Positions 1 to 11,849 are shown, numbered from the stretch's first letter. The stretch is DNA of 64,000 nucleotides from Tretioscincus oriximinensis (GCA_022410635.1 JAJVDF010000412.1:1025771-1089770); one strand, 5' to 3'. The notes: generated by a model from the sequence alone, not told the origin. Made by a program: numbers and translations.

Positions 1-1340
1 AGTATTTTAGCAGTTTAATTTAGAAATTGATAGTTTTACTATTTTGATCACCACATGGTTCTATCTCTTCCTTTTAAAATAAGGATGGTTAAGGTAGCTG
101 TCAACCAAGCAATATTTAATTAGATTCAATATTAGTTTGAAAAAGTTGTATTCTTTAGGCCTGTTTCTTATACGGATATTTCAGCCTTTATTGTTTTTTT
201 CCCTTCTACTAGCTGAGCAAATCCAGAATCTGTAACGTTGCCTGATGAAAAAGGCCATTTAAATACTTTTGTTTTTTCAACGTTATTTGTGAAATGCAGA
301 ATGTAAATATAGAACTGCTTTCTTTAAAAAAGGAGATCACAATTTACCCTCCAACTGCAGTTCAATTGGTGACATGAACACCAACACCCATGAAGGCCTG
401 TTAGATGCACCCAAACTGAACCTCTGATAGCTGTTGTCAGAACACTGAAAAGCATAAGCCGTTTGACTGTGATCTCTTTAAAGCTTTGTTTGGGAGCAGA
501 CGCCTTTTCTGTCTGAAACAGAGACATCACACAAATAGAACATCACCATTCAGCCTCACAGTCCTCTTTTGTGACCCCTGCACAGAAAATGTAATTCAAA
601 TGCATTCAGCAGCCTGCAGTTTCACTACTCCTGCTATACCTAAAGTAAGTTGTTTCGTTCATCCTACACGTGGGAAAGAAAACCCCTAAGCAATATTTTA
701 AGTATACTACAATGCACTATACAAAATACAGATGGGATCAAAGCACTATGTTGTATTTGTCTGATGCAAGTTTTGGAGGGAAAAAAAAGGGAACTCTTTC
801 TACTTTGCCTACACCATACACAATTTTCTATACCACTATCATGTTTCCTCTCCTTTCTCATTTCTAGACTAACAAACCCCAGATGCTGCAACTCTTTCAT
901 AGGGAAAGTTCTTTCTGCATTTCAAACATCATAGCCACTTGCCCCTGAATCTTCATTTTGAGACACAGTCACCAAAAGTGCAGAGCATATTCCAGATTCA
1001 GTCATACTATCAATATTCAGCCCCTGAAATAGCCACATCAATGTTTACAATATAATTTTTTATTATTCCTGATATGGTACTGTCATTTTTAATGATGGAT
1101 ATATTGATACCTGACAATCACATTATTCAGAATTCCAACCCAGATAAGAGCTATGTTCCTCCAGAGGTTTGGTCTATCCTCCCATCATCTCAGATTTGCA
1201 GGTATTAGATTGTATAGCTTTGAGCAGCACATGATTGTTCGTGCTTGGAATGTCTGAGTAGGTCAATAAAGAGTAAGAAGTATGAACTATTATATCTAAT
1301 TTCAAAGAAAAAGCCATGTTAGACTTTGTCCAGAAAATCT
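1..1340. other. TESK2: TESK2 intron 2, no gene seen
   Basis: AT-rich sequence downstream of the first TESK2 coding exon. The short open frames on both strands have no protein character. I see no recognisable repeat except a weak Penelope-like tail near 1340-1420. Confidence 0.5.
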
Positions 1341-1624
1341 AGTAAGTACGGCTCATGGCAGCATGAGCTTTCATAGACAACTCTACTTCTTCAGAAACTA
1401 TGGAAAAAATGCCAGGGACAGACTACATGTAGCAAACTGAATGCAGAAAATAACAAAAATGTAGGTTCCCTCAACTACATTTACCAAAATCTCTAAAGTG
1501 CTATGAGCGCTGCTTACAATATCTAATGTCTGTCTCTTCAAAGTTTAAATATTCATTTGTTCGGAGTCAACAAACCACGCAGGGCTAATATTCAGAATAT
1601 ATTGTAAGCTTGGGTAATAAGTAA

Positions 1625-2561
1625 CAATATTTAGAACATAAGAAAAGCCATACTGGATCGGGCCAGAGCCCATCTAGTCCACCATTTTGTCTCATACAGA
1701 GGTCCACCAGATGCACCTGGGCAGTCTGAACAGAGGAAAGCAAAATATGAACCATAACTCCCTGCAAATGGTATTTCAGGAGTACTGTCTGCTGCTCCAT
1801 TCCGGAGGCAGAATTCAAACATCCATCCTAGTACCCATTTATACCCTTGGTGTCCATTAACCTTCCTAGTCCTGTCTTGAAACGATCTAAGCTGTTAGCT
1901 ATCACTACCTCTTCAGGAAGTAAATTCTACAGGCCGATAACCCTCTCAGTGAAAAAATACTTTCCTTTGTCTGTTCTCACTTTTCTACCCATCTGTTTCA
2001 AGGAGTGCCCTTGTGTTATGTGATAGAGAAAACATTTTTTCTCCATTCACCCTGTCTATCCCATGCATGATTTTGTACACTTCAATCAGATCACCTCTCA
2101 AATGTCGACTTTTGTGGCTGAAGAGGCCCAGACGTTGCAGCCTGACTTCATAAGGGAGGTGCTCCAAACCCTTGATCATTCTTGTTGCCCTTTTCTGCAT
2201 CTTCTCTAGTTCCACAATATCACCCTTGAGATGTGGTAACCAGAACTGAACACAGTATTCAAATTGTGGCCTCTTCACAGATTTATAAAGAGGCAAAACA
2301 ACTTTTGCTGACTTGTTTTTTATTCCTTTCGAAATTATCCCCAACATGGAATTTGCTTTTTGCTGATGCTGCACACTGGGTTGACACCTTCACTGAACTG
2401 TCCACGAACACCCCAAGATCTTTTTCTTGCTCTGTCATAGAAAGCTTGGTTCCCATCAAGTAGTAGGAGTAGTTGGGGTTCTTTTCCCCAACATGCATGA
2501 CTTTGCACTTGCTTAAATTGAAGAGCCCAATTTCAATAGGTCACTCTGGACTGCCTTGCTT
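1625..2561 (-). repeat. CR1 LINE, reverse-transcriptase C-terminus and 3' UTR
   Basis: The minus strand encodes typical CR1 ORF2 end motifs: [55 protein letters not shown] and [13 protein letters not shown], in two frames with breaks. It continues into the 3' UTR that recurs at 32.5, 33.6 and 44.7 kb (GCCATACTGGATCGGGCCA class). Non-functional remnant. Its 5' neighbour is an L1 fragment that splits the element. Confidence 0.88.
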
Positions 2562-3489
2562 TTTTTTTCTTTAATGTGATTTTTTTATTTTTATCAATCA
2601 TTTTCAGATAACAAATCATAACTTGTAAACACACACACACATAAAATCTACCTAACTCCCCACCCCCCATAAGCGATAAGAATACCTACACTATTACTCA
2701 ACATCAATTAAACGCTTCCAATAATTTTCTTATATCCCTGTACAATTCCTCTTTCAATTGAATGTTTTTTTGTTATTCATGTTAACTGTTTCCATTTTTC
2801 TCTTATGCTTAACATCTGGCCACTTGACATTGATCCCATACACATATCATGTTTTCCCTTTATTAGATCAAACTTAAACTGCTCTAGAATATATCTGTGC
2901 CATTCCTTAATATTCCAACCTAACTTTTCTTTCCAATATTTTACTATTACTGATGCTACTGCTAATAACAGTTGATTAACAAGATATTTATCTGCAGACT
3001 GTATTTCTTGTCCCTCAAACTGCAAGCGAATACATTCCTTCCCTGACCATGTTCTATTTACACCAATAATCAAATTAATTTGGCCAACAATTATATCCCA
3101 GAATTGACTGACTTCTGGACAAGACCACCATAAATGCCAATCTGTCCCTCTGACCAATCCACAATGCCAACATATAGGTGATATCCCTTGTATCATGTGT
3201 GCTAGTCTCATAGGTGTTCTATATCACCTTTGTAATATTTTTATTCTCATTTCCTTTAATCTTTCATTCTTCAGAGTTTTAATTTCTTTTAATTGTTTTT
3301 TCATATTCTGATCTGTAATTAGTATATCCAACCTCCATAGGTTTGCTAATGATATTTCCAAATTTACCATTTTATATATTATTAACTTATATATTTGTCC
3401 TGCTACCCCCTTTCTTTTCTTTATACAATGATTTATGTTCTCTATTTACTCTGGAGTGTCTTACAATCATTTTCAGTTTTCACTACCCT
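2562..3489 (-). repeat. L1 LINE 3' fragment inserted in CR1
   Basis: The minus strand encodes an L1 ORF2 C-terminus: CWHCG, HLWWSCPEVSQFW and KYWKEKLGWNIKEW. Oligo-T at 2562-2570 on plus marks its poly(A) end. Truncated at its 5' end and broken by stops. It interrupts a CR1 copy whose reverse-transcriptase coding resumes at 3490. Confidence 0.85.
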
Positions 3490-4040
3490 GAACTACCTCG
3501 GCATCCAGATCGTTTAAGAATATACTGAAAAGCAAAAGTTCCAGTACAGACCCCTGGGGTACTCCATTTCTTACCTCTTTCCACTAAGAGAACTGTCCAT
3601 TTATTACTACCCTTTATTTTTTATCTTTTAGCCAGTTTCCAATCCAGGTCAGGACAGCTTATAATCGAATCACCCACTACAAGAAGCCCAATATCCGTGG
3701 AGGACTATCCTCAGTGCAAGAGGATACCAGCACATCTTCTAAGGAAGGGGTCCCCACTGAGGGAAGCTGTCCTCTCTGCCTGAGACTCCATTCTCCAAGG
3801 CAGCTGGAGGGCTGCACTCCCGGGAGTGGGATGCTCCTGCTGCATCCCTGGAAGTCTCTTGCTGATGCCTATTTCTGTCTCTCTGCTTCTTCAGGTCAGC
3901 TACCTTGGCCTCAAGGGAAGAAACACGTTCCCTGAGANCCAGGAGCTCCTTGCACCGAACACACACCCACGACATCTCACCAGCAGGTAGATAGTCATAC
4001 ATCTGATACTCAGTGCAAAATTCAGTAGCAGTCATTCTGT
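3490..4040 (-). repeat. CR1 LINE, RT fragment plus ORF1 (PHD/coiled-coil, esterase start)
   Basis: Reading the minus strand from 4035: an ORF1 start with a C-x2-C zinc-finger pair (WVCVRCKELL) and a coiled coil (LRERVSSLEAKVADLKKQRD). Near 3690 comes an esterase-like GLLVVGDSIIS block, and then at once RT motifs RVVINGQFS, NGVPQGSVL and LFSIFLNDLDAE (with a stop). ORF1 lies directly against the late part of ORF2, so the endonuclease and most of the RT are missing: an internally deleted copy. Confidence 0.75.
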
Positions 4041-4627
4041 TTTGTAATGATCACATTGGAAGTGTTGCTAAATACCAGACACCTTGTAAACTGTAACTGC
4101 AAGGCCTTTTTATTCAGAAATATTGATAACATTTCATGCACTGCTGCAAATGTTTTAACTTATATAGAATGTTTCTATACAAAGATGATGCTCCTCACTC
4201 AAGGAATTTAAGTTTCAAAGGAACTTTTATATGTAGACATTTCTTGATGTTACAAGCTAATTCATCCCAAATTATTACTTGCAAGTCCAGACCTAGGAAG
4301 TGTTTTTTCTTGCACTCCCCTTCATGCCTTTCCTTCAGGCTCCTGTGACTAAATTGCCGTCTACTTTAGTTCAGAAACGAATATGGGTTAAGCTCATTCT
4401 TCAGGACTGAAGGTGGTTTAAAAGGAGTTATGCGATCTGGTCAAGTTTCAAGCTTTTAAAGATATAGACTTATATACCAGAAGCTCAGAAAGTGAGAACA
4501 ACCTGTATAACATTTCAGTATCTTGTGTATTCTTCAGATTTTTCGAAAGGGATTACTAAATTTAGCAAAAGAGATGAATCTTTATTCGTAATCTGGTTGA
4601 TTATTGTATAGAAATGGGTTTATAGTT
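4041..4627. other. TESK2 intron 2, nothing recognised
   Basis: AT-rich intron sequence between the CR1 remnant and the TESK2 donor. Short open frames only. Confidence 0.4.
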
Positions 4628-4633
4628 ACTCAC

Positions 4634-4855
4634 CTTAAACACTTCAGAGAAGAACCCAGATCCTATTTTCTCACAGGAAAAGTCATCGAGTCGGGTAAGT
4701 CGTGAAAAGGCACTTATCAAGGCCTTATATGAAGAAGTCCAAACTCTGCCCATCTGGGTCACTGTTCCATCTACTCCACTACCCCCATCAAAATCTTCAA
4801 CACGCTCCAAACGTGGTGGGAATCCTGCTATTGAATTTCGTTTACTTCGATCCAT
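4634..4855 (-). CDS. TESK2: TESK2 first coding exon (partial gene)
   Basis: Encodes residues 1-74 of a testis-specific kinase 2 (TESK2) orthologue, a dual-specificity kinase of the LIMK/TESK family that phosphorylates cofilin and acts on actin. The N-terminus [15 protein letters not shown] and the stretch [12 protein letters not shown] are, from memory, the conserved TESK2 start. The exon ends in the glycine-rich ATP loop [10 protein letters not shown], so the catalytic core lies in later exons off the left edge. The donor is AAG|GTGAGT (exon end 4634). An acceptor after a T-rich tract (TTTTGCTTTTAG) puts the exon's 5' end at 4945, leaving about 90 bases of 5' UTR. I chose ATG 4855 over an in-frame ATG at 4882 because the family begins MDRSK. 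222 bases, phase 0 at the donor, no disruption seen. Confidence 0.93.
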
Positions 4856-4945
4856 TTTGCAGCAGTATATTCCTCTAGACAAGAGTTTGATGTTTCACAT
4901 CTTAGCTTCTCAGTCTGTTTCTCTTTTCTTCTCTGTGGCTGGATA
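4856..4945 (-). other. TESK2: TESK2 5' UTR part of the first coding exon
   Basis: Lies between the predicted acceptor (TTTTGCTTTTAG, exon starts at 4945) and the chosen ATG at 4855. An in-frame upstream ATG at 4882 would add nine residues (MSRGIYCCK). I treat it as UTR because the known TESK2 start is MDRSK. Confidence 0.6.
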
Positions 4946-5114
4946 CTAAAAGCAAAAAAATCTGGATTATTATTTTTTTCACCTCAACATCTTTCATTAG
5001 AATCTGGGCTAGCCAAATAAATTTTATGCCCATTACCCATAGAGAAAGTCATGACAAGCCCGTGTTACATACTTTGTTTATAGAAGAATGTTGTTTTACT
5101 GTTCAGTACTACTC

Positions 5115-5200
5115 TAGATGCAGCTGAAGGGGCTAGAGCCAGGAAAGGAAGAGGAGGAGGAAGCGAGGAAAGAAGGAAAAGAGAGAGGGAGCTCAGGAAA
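5115..5200. repeat. purine-rich (GA/GGA) tract
   Basis: Near-continuous A/G run (GAGGAGGAGGAAGCGAGG type) in TESK2 intron 1. Simple sequence. Confidence 0.7.
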
Positions 5201-5224
5201 GAAAGTAGGGAAGCAGCCGGTGCT

Positions 5225-5400
5225 GTTGTGGGCTGGATAAATGTCCTTGGCGGGCTGCATGTGGCCCCTGGGTCTTAGTTTGAGGACCGTGATGTAGGTT
5301 TCATTCTGGGCTGTATCTTGGAATAGGAGCTTGACATTCACATGCTAGTGTAGACTATGGCAGGCCCCATAATAAGGATCAGTAATAGTAATGGCATTAA
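5225..5400. mobile_element. hairpin MITE copy (GTCCCCACTGAGCC family), degraded
   Basis: Carries the family core in reverse orientation: TTCTGGGCTGTATCTTGGAA, CACATGCTAGTGTAGACTATGGCAGGCC. The termini are eroded. The intact relative is at 6583-6748. Confidence 0.6.
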
Positions 5401-6580
5401 AAGTGTACTGAAATAGTTTTTGCAATGGTTTCAGCACAACAGTTTCATTATAACATACACATTTTTCTGTTCCTTTGGAATTCGTTATAAAAAAGTTTCA
5501 CCTGTATATTAATAAACTGCGCCTTGGAGATTGGTGCATCATGCAAGGTGACTGCACACAATTAGTGTCCATCATCTCCAAGGGATAATATTAGCCAATC
5601 ATCATGAAATGGATCTAAACCAGACCCCTCGCTGCTGCATATTTTGAGCTACCAGAGCGCTGGCTGGCCCAAGCTACTGAAGACCAGTGCTACCCAACTG
5701 CATGGATGAAGTGGATGGACGAAATCTAGCCCTCATTTGTGGGTTTAATCACTAGTATTTGATATTCCACATTTAGATTTAAAAAAAGTATGGATAATAA
5801 CATTTTTTTCAATCCACCTTTTATAGTAAACACTACCATCTCTACTCCCAATGAAACTGTTATTTCTATATAATATAAACCTCTAACCTAAAGCATTGGT
5901 ATGTCAACTAGAGATGCATCCAAAGAAACCAAACTTATACCTTACTATAGTACTAAAACATCTTCTGTATAATAGTACTACTGATCCAGAGTACACTATA
6001 ATGCTTTTATACTGATTCTTTCTGAGGTTTAAAATACTGTTTCACTACCAATTTTTGGCAGACACTGCAGAACAGGAACCAGTAAGACCATTCATGATGG
6101 ATTCGCAAGACCTATAACAGCCAGCTGCATTATTTTCAACTATCCGGCAATAATTTTGCTCCTCTCTCATATCTCATGATGATTGGTATCTAGCAACCTG
6201 GATACAAACATGCTTTTAAACTATCATAAGTCATGAAGAATTGGATTGAAAACCAGGAAAAAAGCTTTTCTTCTGACTTAGTCCAGTTCTTCAGGACTGA
6301 AGTTGATTTAAAAGCACCAGAGACTTGAAAGATCTTGAGTATAATGCCGCTAAGAAAGGAGTCGGTAAACACATACTGAATCTTAACAGCAATACCCACA
6401 TTTAGGAGTTGGGTGGAAGATTAATAGTGTCTGTAATTTATTGTATTTGGGCCAAAAGGCACAATGCAGAATGGGAACTTAAAGTACGAGCAAGAAAACA
6501 TTGTCAGCTTTCAAACATCTATTGTCAACACAGATTCATATTAAATAGTTCTAGCCCATTTATCCTGTAGATGGATAACA
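5401..6580. other. TESK2 intron 1, nothing recognised
   Basis: AT-rich; no gene or clear repeat seen. Confidence 0.4.
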
Positions 6581-6582
6581 CC

Positions 6583-6748
6583 AAGGCCCTGTCCCCACTG
6601 AGCCTTAGTCTGGGTCATATCTTGGGACAGAGCTTGGCCACCCACATGACAGTATAAGCTATGGCATAGCCTACACTAGCATGTAGATGGCAGGCTCCTA
6701 TTGCGAGATATAGCCCAGAATAAGGCTCAGTGGGGACAGGGCCCAAAT
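6583..6748. mobile_element. hairpin MITE, best-preserved copy
   Basis: The ends are inverted copies: GGCCCTGTCCCCACTGAGCC at the left and GGCTCAGTGGGGACAGGGCC at the right, extending inward as TTAGTCTGGGTCATATCT / AGATATAGCCCAGAATAA. About 166 bases, no coding capacity, flanked on both sides by CAA. At least eight relatives lie in this window. Superfamily undecided. Confidence 0.82.
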
Positions 6749-6749
6749 C

Positions 6750-8490
6750 AACTTAAAGGCTACTTAAGAACTGAATTGTGCAGTTAAGTATTTTCAGGTA
6801 GAGAAATGTGTCTCCTTTTTATCTTCAGACAAAAGATGTTTTCCACCCAAAAATAAGCACTTTCAGAAGGCACTGAAAGTACAGTGTATTCTTTTACATC
6901 TTTTTATTTTGCTGAGTATTTTAAATGCAAAGTGTTTGGACACAGCATTGTTGTCCCACAAAAAGTTCCAGGTTCCAGTTGGTAGTGTTACATTTCTTTC
7001 TTCCCACAAACGAAGCCAGTCTGAAGAGGTGACCTGCTTTACCCCCACTATTCTGGTTTAGACAGAGCCTGTCAGTTGGTTACATTGTGTAGCAGTTTGG
7101 TGAAAATTTAATCACATTACAAAAGATTGAGCAGAAACAAACAGCTCATTTCATGTCTTACATTAGCAAAGCAAAGTCTAAACTCGGTAAAGTGACCAGG
7201 CATTAACTTTCCGGATGGAGCCAGAGTGTCTCAGATTTGTACCTCCTGCCGGACAGGCTGGTATTTTTAAACCTAGGACCTAATTAGGAGTAAAAAATAA
7301 ATAATAACAAAATGCATGATTTATTCCTTCAACACTCAATAGCACGGGTCCTTAATAACACACAGTATCATTCATTACACTATAATCTGAGTTGACTTGT
7401 GTACCCTTTCATGTAAGTCTACATTTTGAAGGGAAAGTCAGCTTTCTGGTATAAGACAGGCAGAAACATGTATGTACGTGTATATATATGAATACACACA
7501 TGTATTTATGTGTTGTGTAAATACACACACACACACAAGCAGCTACTGTTTTGTCAAAAAGTGACAATACGACAGTACTACACACAGCCAACACTTAACA
7601 CACCATTCTTCCTACTTCTCAGGTCTGATTTGCTGACAGACATCAAACTGAGCCAAATCTTTCTTTCCTATTTGGATTGCAATATATCTTTAAATGTGGA
7701 ACCTTGTGTCCTTTTTGGAACTCTTTTATAATTAATCAAAAGGTCAAAGGGCCTGGAACTGGTGTTGATCCCTCATGCTCATATCATCTGAAAACATAAA
7801 AGAAAGCTAGAAAATACTGCTCTGAAATACTGTTAGGGTTAGGTGCTAAGGGATAATTTAACAGGGACAATGCAAACATCCACATAAAGACACTTGCCTA
7901 GCTTAGTGTTACCACTTTAATGCAGCTTTAATGGATGTAGAAAATTTGCAGCTTAAAATGTCTGCAGCGTCTGGGCAGAAAAATTACTTTTCCACACACT
8001 TTAAAGCTGCAAATTCCTCCCTTTGTTTTTAATGCTAGTCCAATCCCAAATAAACCTATTTTCCAACCTTGTTACTAAAATCCACGGTGACAATCAGCCT
8101 TCTAATGGAGGTGAGTGGGCACCCTCAGTGGATGTAGTTAGCCGTACCCATGTTAGAGTGTTTGGTGTACAAAATGGGCTGCCACTGCCCACTCTGAAAT
8201 GCCAGAGCCCTGGGCCACCTAATCCCAATACGCAATCCCCTCACCGTGTGAAGTGCCCACACACCACCATACCCACACACTGCCACACAGCTAGTTGCCT
8301 ATTGCATTGCACACTGGAAACAGGCGTCTTCCACTAGTGACTTAACTGAGATTAAGGCGTGTTCCTACCAGAAGGGTAGAAGAACAGAAAATATTTGCTT
8401 CAGTATTTAGTGTTTAGATATTTAATGCAGAATCTACATAAGCTTAAAGAGCTAGACTAGGAATGCTGCTATAATCTGTAAAAAGGGACT
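6750..8490. other. TESK2 intron 1, one microsatellite, otherwise nothing recognised
   Basis: AT-rich. It contains a TG/TA-CA rich stretch at about 7470-7540. The GC-richer frame at 8023-8337 shows no protein resemblance. Confidence 0.4.
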
Positions 8491-8499
8491 GAAGCACCT

Positions 8500-9000
8500 T
8501 CACTAAAAAAATAGGCTGCAACGTCTTCACCTCAAAAGACAGCATTTAAGAGTAAGTCTGACTGAAGTGTATAAAATCAGGTGTAGGGTGGATAAGATGA
8601 ACAGAGAAAAAAAATTCTCTTTCATACAACACAAGGACCAGAGAGTATTCCTTAAAGCTGATGGTCAAAAGAGATAAGACAGACAAGGGAAAGTATTTTT
8701 TTTTTATCCAAAGGGTTGTTGGTATGGAATTTACTGCCAGAAAAGGTGGTAGTAGCTAGCACCTGGATAGCTTGAAGATAGGACTGGACAAATTCATGGA
8801 AGTCAAGCATCTCAACAGCTTGATAGTACCTCCAGGGTGGAGCAAAGACAGTATTCCTAAAATACCATTTGCAAGAAGGTGAGAACAGGTGAAAGTTTTG
8901 TTTTCTTTTGCTTGCAGCTGCCCAGGGACAATGGTCTGGCCACTGTGTCAGATGGAATGCCAGATTAGATAGGCTGTGGTCCAATTCTCCAGGGCTCTTC
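8500..9000 (+). repeat. CR1 LINE 3' end
   Basis: Plus-strand CR1 end: GGCTGCAACGTCTTCACCTC, then TGAAGTGTATAAAATCA, and the 3' UTR with TTTGCAAGAAGGTGAGAACA. Same segment as at 33.2, 36.1 and 55.3 kb. Confidence 0.8.
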
Positions 9001-9059
9001 TTATATACGTAAATTTACCTTAAGAGCAAATTCTAATGCTCATACCTTATATTGAGAAT

Positions 9060-9288
9060 TTATTTATTTATTTGTACTTATACCCCGCCCTATACCTGAA
9101 GGTCTCAGGGCAGCCAACTTTCACAACAGACACCCTATGAAGTAGGTGGGGCTGAGAGGGGTCTAAAGAACTGACTGGCCCAAGGTCACCCAGCTGGCTT
9201 TCATGTAGGAGTGGGGAATCAAACTGAGAGACTAGCAGATGTGAGTCCAACACTCTAACCACTACACCAACCTGGCTCTCTGCAAGCA
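9060..9288 (-). repeat. tRNA-derived SINE, L2-tailed type (SINE-1)
   Basis: The plus strand starts with the tail (TTTATTTATTTGTACTTATACC, CCTATACCTGAAGGTCTCAG) and ends in the head with a B-box-like GAATCAAACTGAGAG and CACTACACCAACCTGGCTCTC. On the minus strand the order is head, body, tail. Confidence 0.85.
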
Positions 9289-9304
9289 GGACATGAATAA
9301 CTAC

Positions 9305-9572
9305 CATTTCCCCAAAAATAAGACGCCCCCTGAAAATAAGACATAGTAGAGGTTTTGCTGGATTGCTAAATATAAGGCGCCCCCTGAAAGTAAGATGTAG
9401 CAAAGTTTTTGTTTGTGATGAGCTCCCCTGGTGGCCAGAAACTGCAATACCATTCATTTTTTTGTTCAACAATAAATGTGAATTCTTCTTTATGGAAAAA
9501 TAAGACATAGCGCATCTTTGGGAGCAAAAATTAATATAAGGCACTGTCTTATTTTCAGGGAAACCCAGTATA
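9305..9572 (-). mobile_element. MITE with repeated CTTATTTTCAGGG units
   Basis: Contains several inverted or direct copies of ATAAGACGCCCCCTGAAAATAAG-like words and ends in TTATTTTCAGGGAAACCC. Relatives at 13265-13515 and, split by an LTR, at 49720-50480. No coding capacity. Confidence 0.7.
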
Positions 9573-9653
9573 GTAATCTAGGTAACAATGTGGTGCTGGA
9601 ACAAAACTGAAAGAAGCCATAGAAGTACCTGAAAGCTTGCTTTTTTGCATTTA

Positions 9654-10013
9654 CCATATTTTTTACACTAAGACACACCTGGCCATAAGACACAACTAGG
9701 GTTTAGAGGAGGAAAATAAGAAAACAAAATTCTTAATCAAATCGCTTTATTGTATTATATTTTTATTTTTTATTACCAGTTGGCAGAAAAGAACCGGTGA
9801 GGAAAATACCATTATACTGTTTTGTTTTTACTGTAATGACAAGATCTGACCAGAGGTGATAGCAAATTCAGTGGCAGTCAATGAATAGTAAAGAAAAGAT
9901 TTGGTTGCTACTGCAACCCAGGCTGCTGGATTTCACTCCATAAGATGCACAACCATTTCCCCTCCACTTTTGGAAGGAAAAGGTGCATTTTATAGTCTGA
10001 AAAATATGGTATT
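9654..10013. mobile_element. MITE with TIR ACCATATTTTTT / AAAATATGGT
   Basis: Starts ACCATATTTTTTACACTAAG and ends TATAGTCTGAAAAATATGGT, inverted with respect to each other, with a CATAAGACAC / CATAAGATGC word repeated inside each end. About 360 bases. It looks like the common hAT-like 'ATAAGAC' non-autonomous group; this assignment is from memory. Confidence 0.7.
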
Positions 10014-10624
10014 GAGCTTCTGAATCAGGGAGGGCAGGCCACTTGCTCCAGTTTTAGAGACTACAGGAGAGAAAAGGAATGTCAGTTAAGTACAACAGAA
10101 CTCAGAACTGTGTCCCTCATCCATAGTCTTATTATTGTTTTATTAACTCACAGGCATGTTGGCTTTAAAATACTTTGCAACTGATCTCCCTCAGTTTACT
10201 GATTTAAAACAATCTCTTTGTTTTTTTCCACATAGGATTCCTGAAAAATCCTAACATACCACATAAAGCATTCTAAATATTTTGTGACAGGGTATAATCA
10301 ATAAAATATGTCTGCATTTATCTTATTATCTTCTATTCAATCTTGTAATCTAATATCCAAACTTCAAAGGATTTGCCTGTTATCAAATTATTTTAAAAAT
10401 ATTTCCTTTTCAAATTGTCATTCCTGCATCTCTTTCTCCTGCTGTTCCTTTTAATGAACATTTTTATTCCACTCTTCACAACTGTCTCAGACCAAATTAA
10501 AATCACAAATCTGGAGGAGACTATAAACATTTTTTTAAATTGACATGAAACTTAAAAGAAAAATAAATGCTTATTCTCTAAAGGCTATAAAATGGAGAAC
10601 TGCTGAGCTAACTGCCCTGTGGAG

Positions 10625-10765
10625 ACAGCAAGTCTGCATTTAAATAAGCACCTTCTCAAGCAGCAAAGCATCTCGAGAAGTAGATTCGTCTACCAAAACT
10701 TATGCTGCCTCTCTCCCTTTTGTTAGTCTCCAAGGTGCTACAAGATCTAGATCTTGGCTACTTCT
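10625..10765 (+). repeat. Penelope-like retroelement 3' tail
   Basis: Tail words GTAGATTCGTCTACCAAAAC and TTTTGTTAGTCTCCAAGGTG. The same words recur at 17.95-18.1 kb (plus) and 54.25-54.4 kb (minus). Confidence 0.5.
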
Positions 10766-11184
10766 CTGAATTCTACTAAAAAGTGGGAATTTAGGGAACT
10801 GAGTGTGCCTGATCTTTGCAGAACTGGCAAACAATGCAGGTGTCCTGCAAATCAGAAAATAGAATCAGAAAATAACAAAAAAAGAAGTATGTTATCGAAC
10901 AGTAAGCATATTGCACCAAGTGGTCCATTTTTACCCAAGCCCCTTTGAAACTGTGATAGGATAAGTAATGAAACTAGGTAGGATAACGATCTGGGTTTTG
11001 CAGAGTTTGCTTCCAAAGCAGATACTACAATACCTTTGTGCTAGAAAGTTTTAGTATTTTAGGCTGCTTCAGTACTATGGTACCAACATGAGGTTGAATT
11101 AGAACCATGAATTCATGCAGACTCAGTGATCTACTCGCTAAAAAGACAAGTGATTCCATTTTTTCTGCCTTCATTTTGTAACGG

Positions 11185-11600
11185 GGGTTTGCTCACCACG
11201 TTATTAAGATGCCTGCAAATCTGAGGCAGCCGTATCATCAGAATACGGACATGTGTAAAACCTGACTCGCGTCAAGAACTCACACAGAGACCATAAACTT
11301 AGATCGTGAGGCAAGATCCAGGAGGTCCACGTGGGCCATGGAAAAATCCTCCTCGGCATCTCTGTGCAGCAGTTTTTATTGACTCCAAAATCGAAGGCGT
11401 GCATAGAAAGAGTGATGTCAGAAAGTGGGAGTTCCAAAGGTGTGGCCTGGGTGGACTGGAGGTGGGTCAAGGTTGTGACACCTGTGTGACGCGTCTCCCT
11501 CCTCCCAAGGGGCGCAGCCTGTGTCAGGAAGTTTCCAAATATGGGTATGGTTTGAGCAATACAGGATTGACCCTTTAGGCTTCCAGGACCTGTGAACTGT
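11185..11600 (-). mobile_element. possible degraded LTR segment
   Basis: On the minus strand: GC-richer DNA, then AGTCAATAAAAACTGCTGC (a poly(A) signal in the context typical of an LTR R region), then an R/U5-like stretch with CTGTGTGAGTTCTTGACGCG. A short open frame (11604-11840, minus) directly upstream ends at this segment; it could be the end of a retroviral frame but I recognise no motif. I could not define TG...CA ends or a duplication. Confidence 0.35.
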
Positions 11601-11849
11601 CACTCACTCCAAGGTAAAGGGATTAGCATAGGGCTTCCTCTTGCCGCTCTTAGGCAAACAACTCATGCCATAGTCCGCAGCTGTAGATACAATAGGTGCC
11701 CTTTGAAATAATAGGCTAAGGAGTGCTGAGGGGAACTGCTCCAGGGCAGCAAGAGAGAGATTAGCTCCCTTGCAACACCCTGTAGAGGCAATTTTTCCCA
11801 GATTTTTTACATCCAAATTGCCTGGGCCTCTAGGGACCAATTCCTGTAT

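Noticed and set aside
2777..3211. 144-residue minus frame as a novel zinc-binding protein
   Set aside because: CWHCG and HLWWSCPEVSQFW are the standard L1 ORF2 C-terminal motif.
3739..4035. 98-residue minus frame as a PHD-finger regulator
   Set aside because: The C-x2-C pair, coiled coil and following LVVGDSIIS block match CR1 ORF1, and CR1 RT motifs follow directly.
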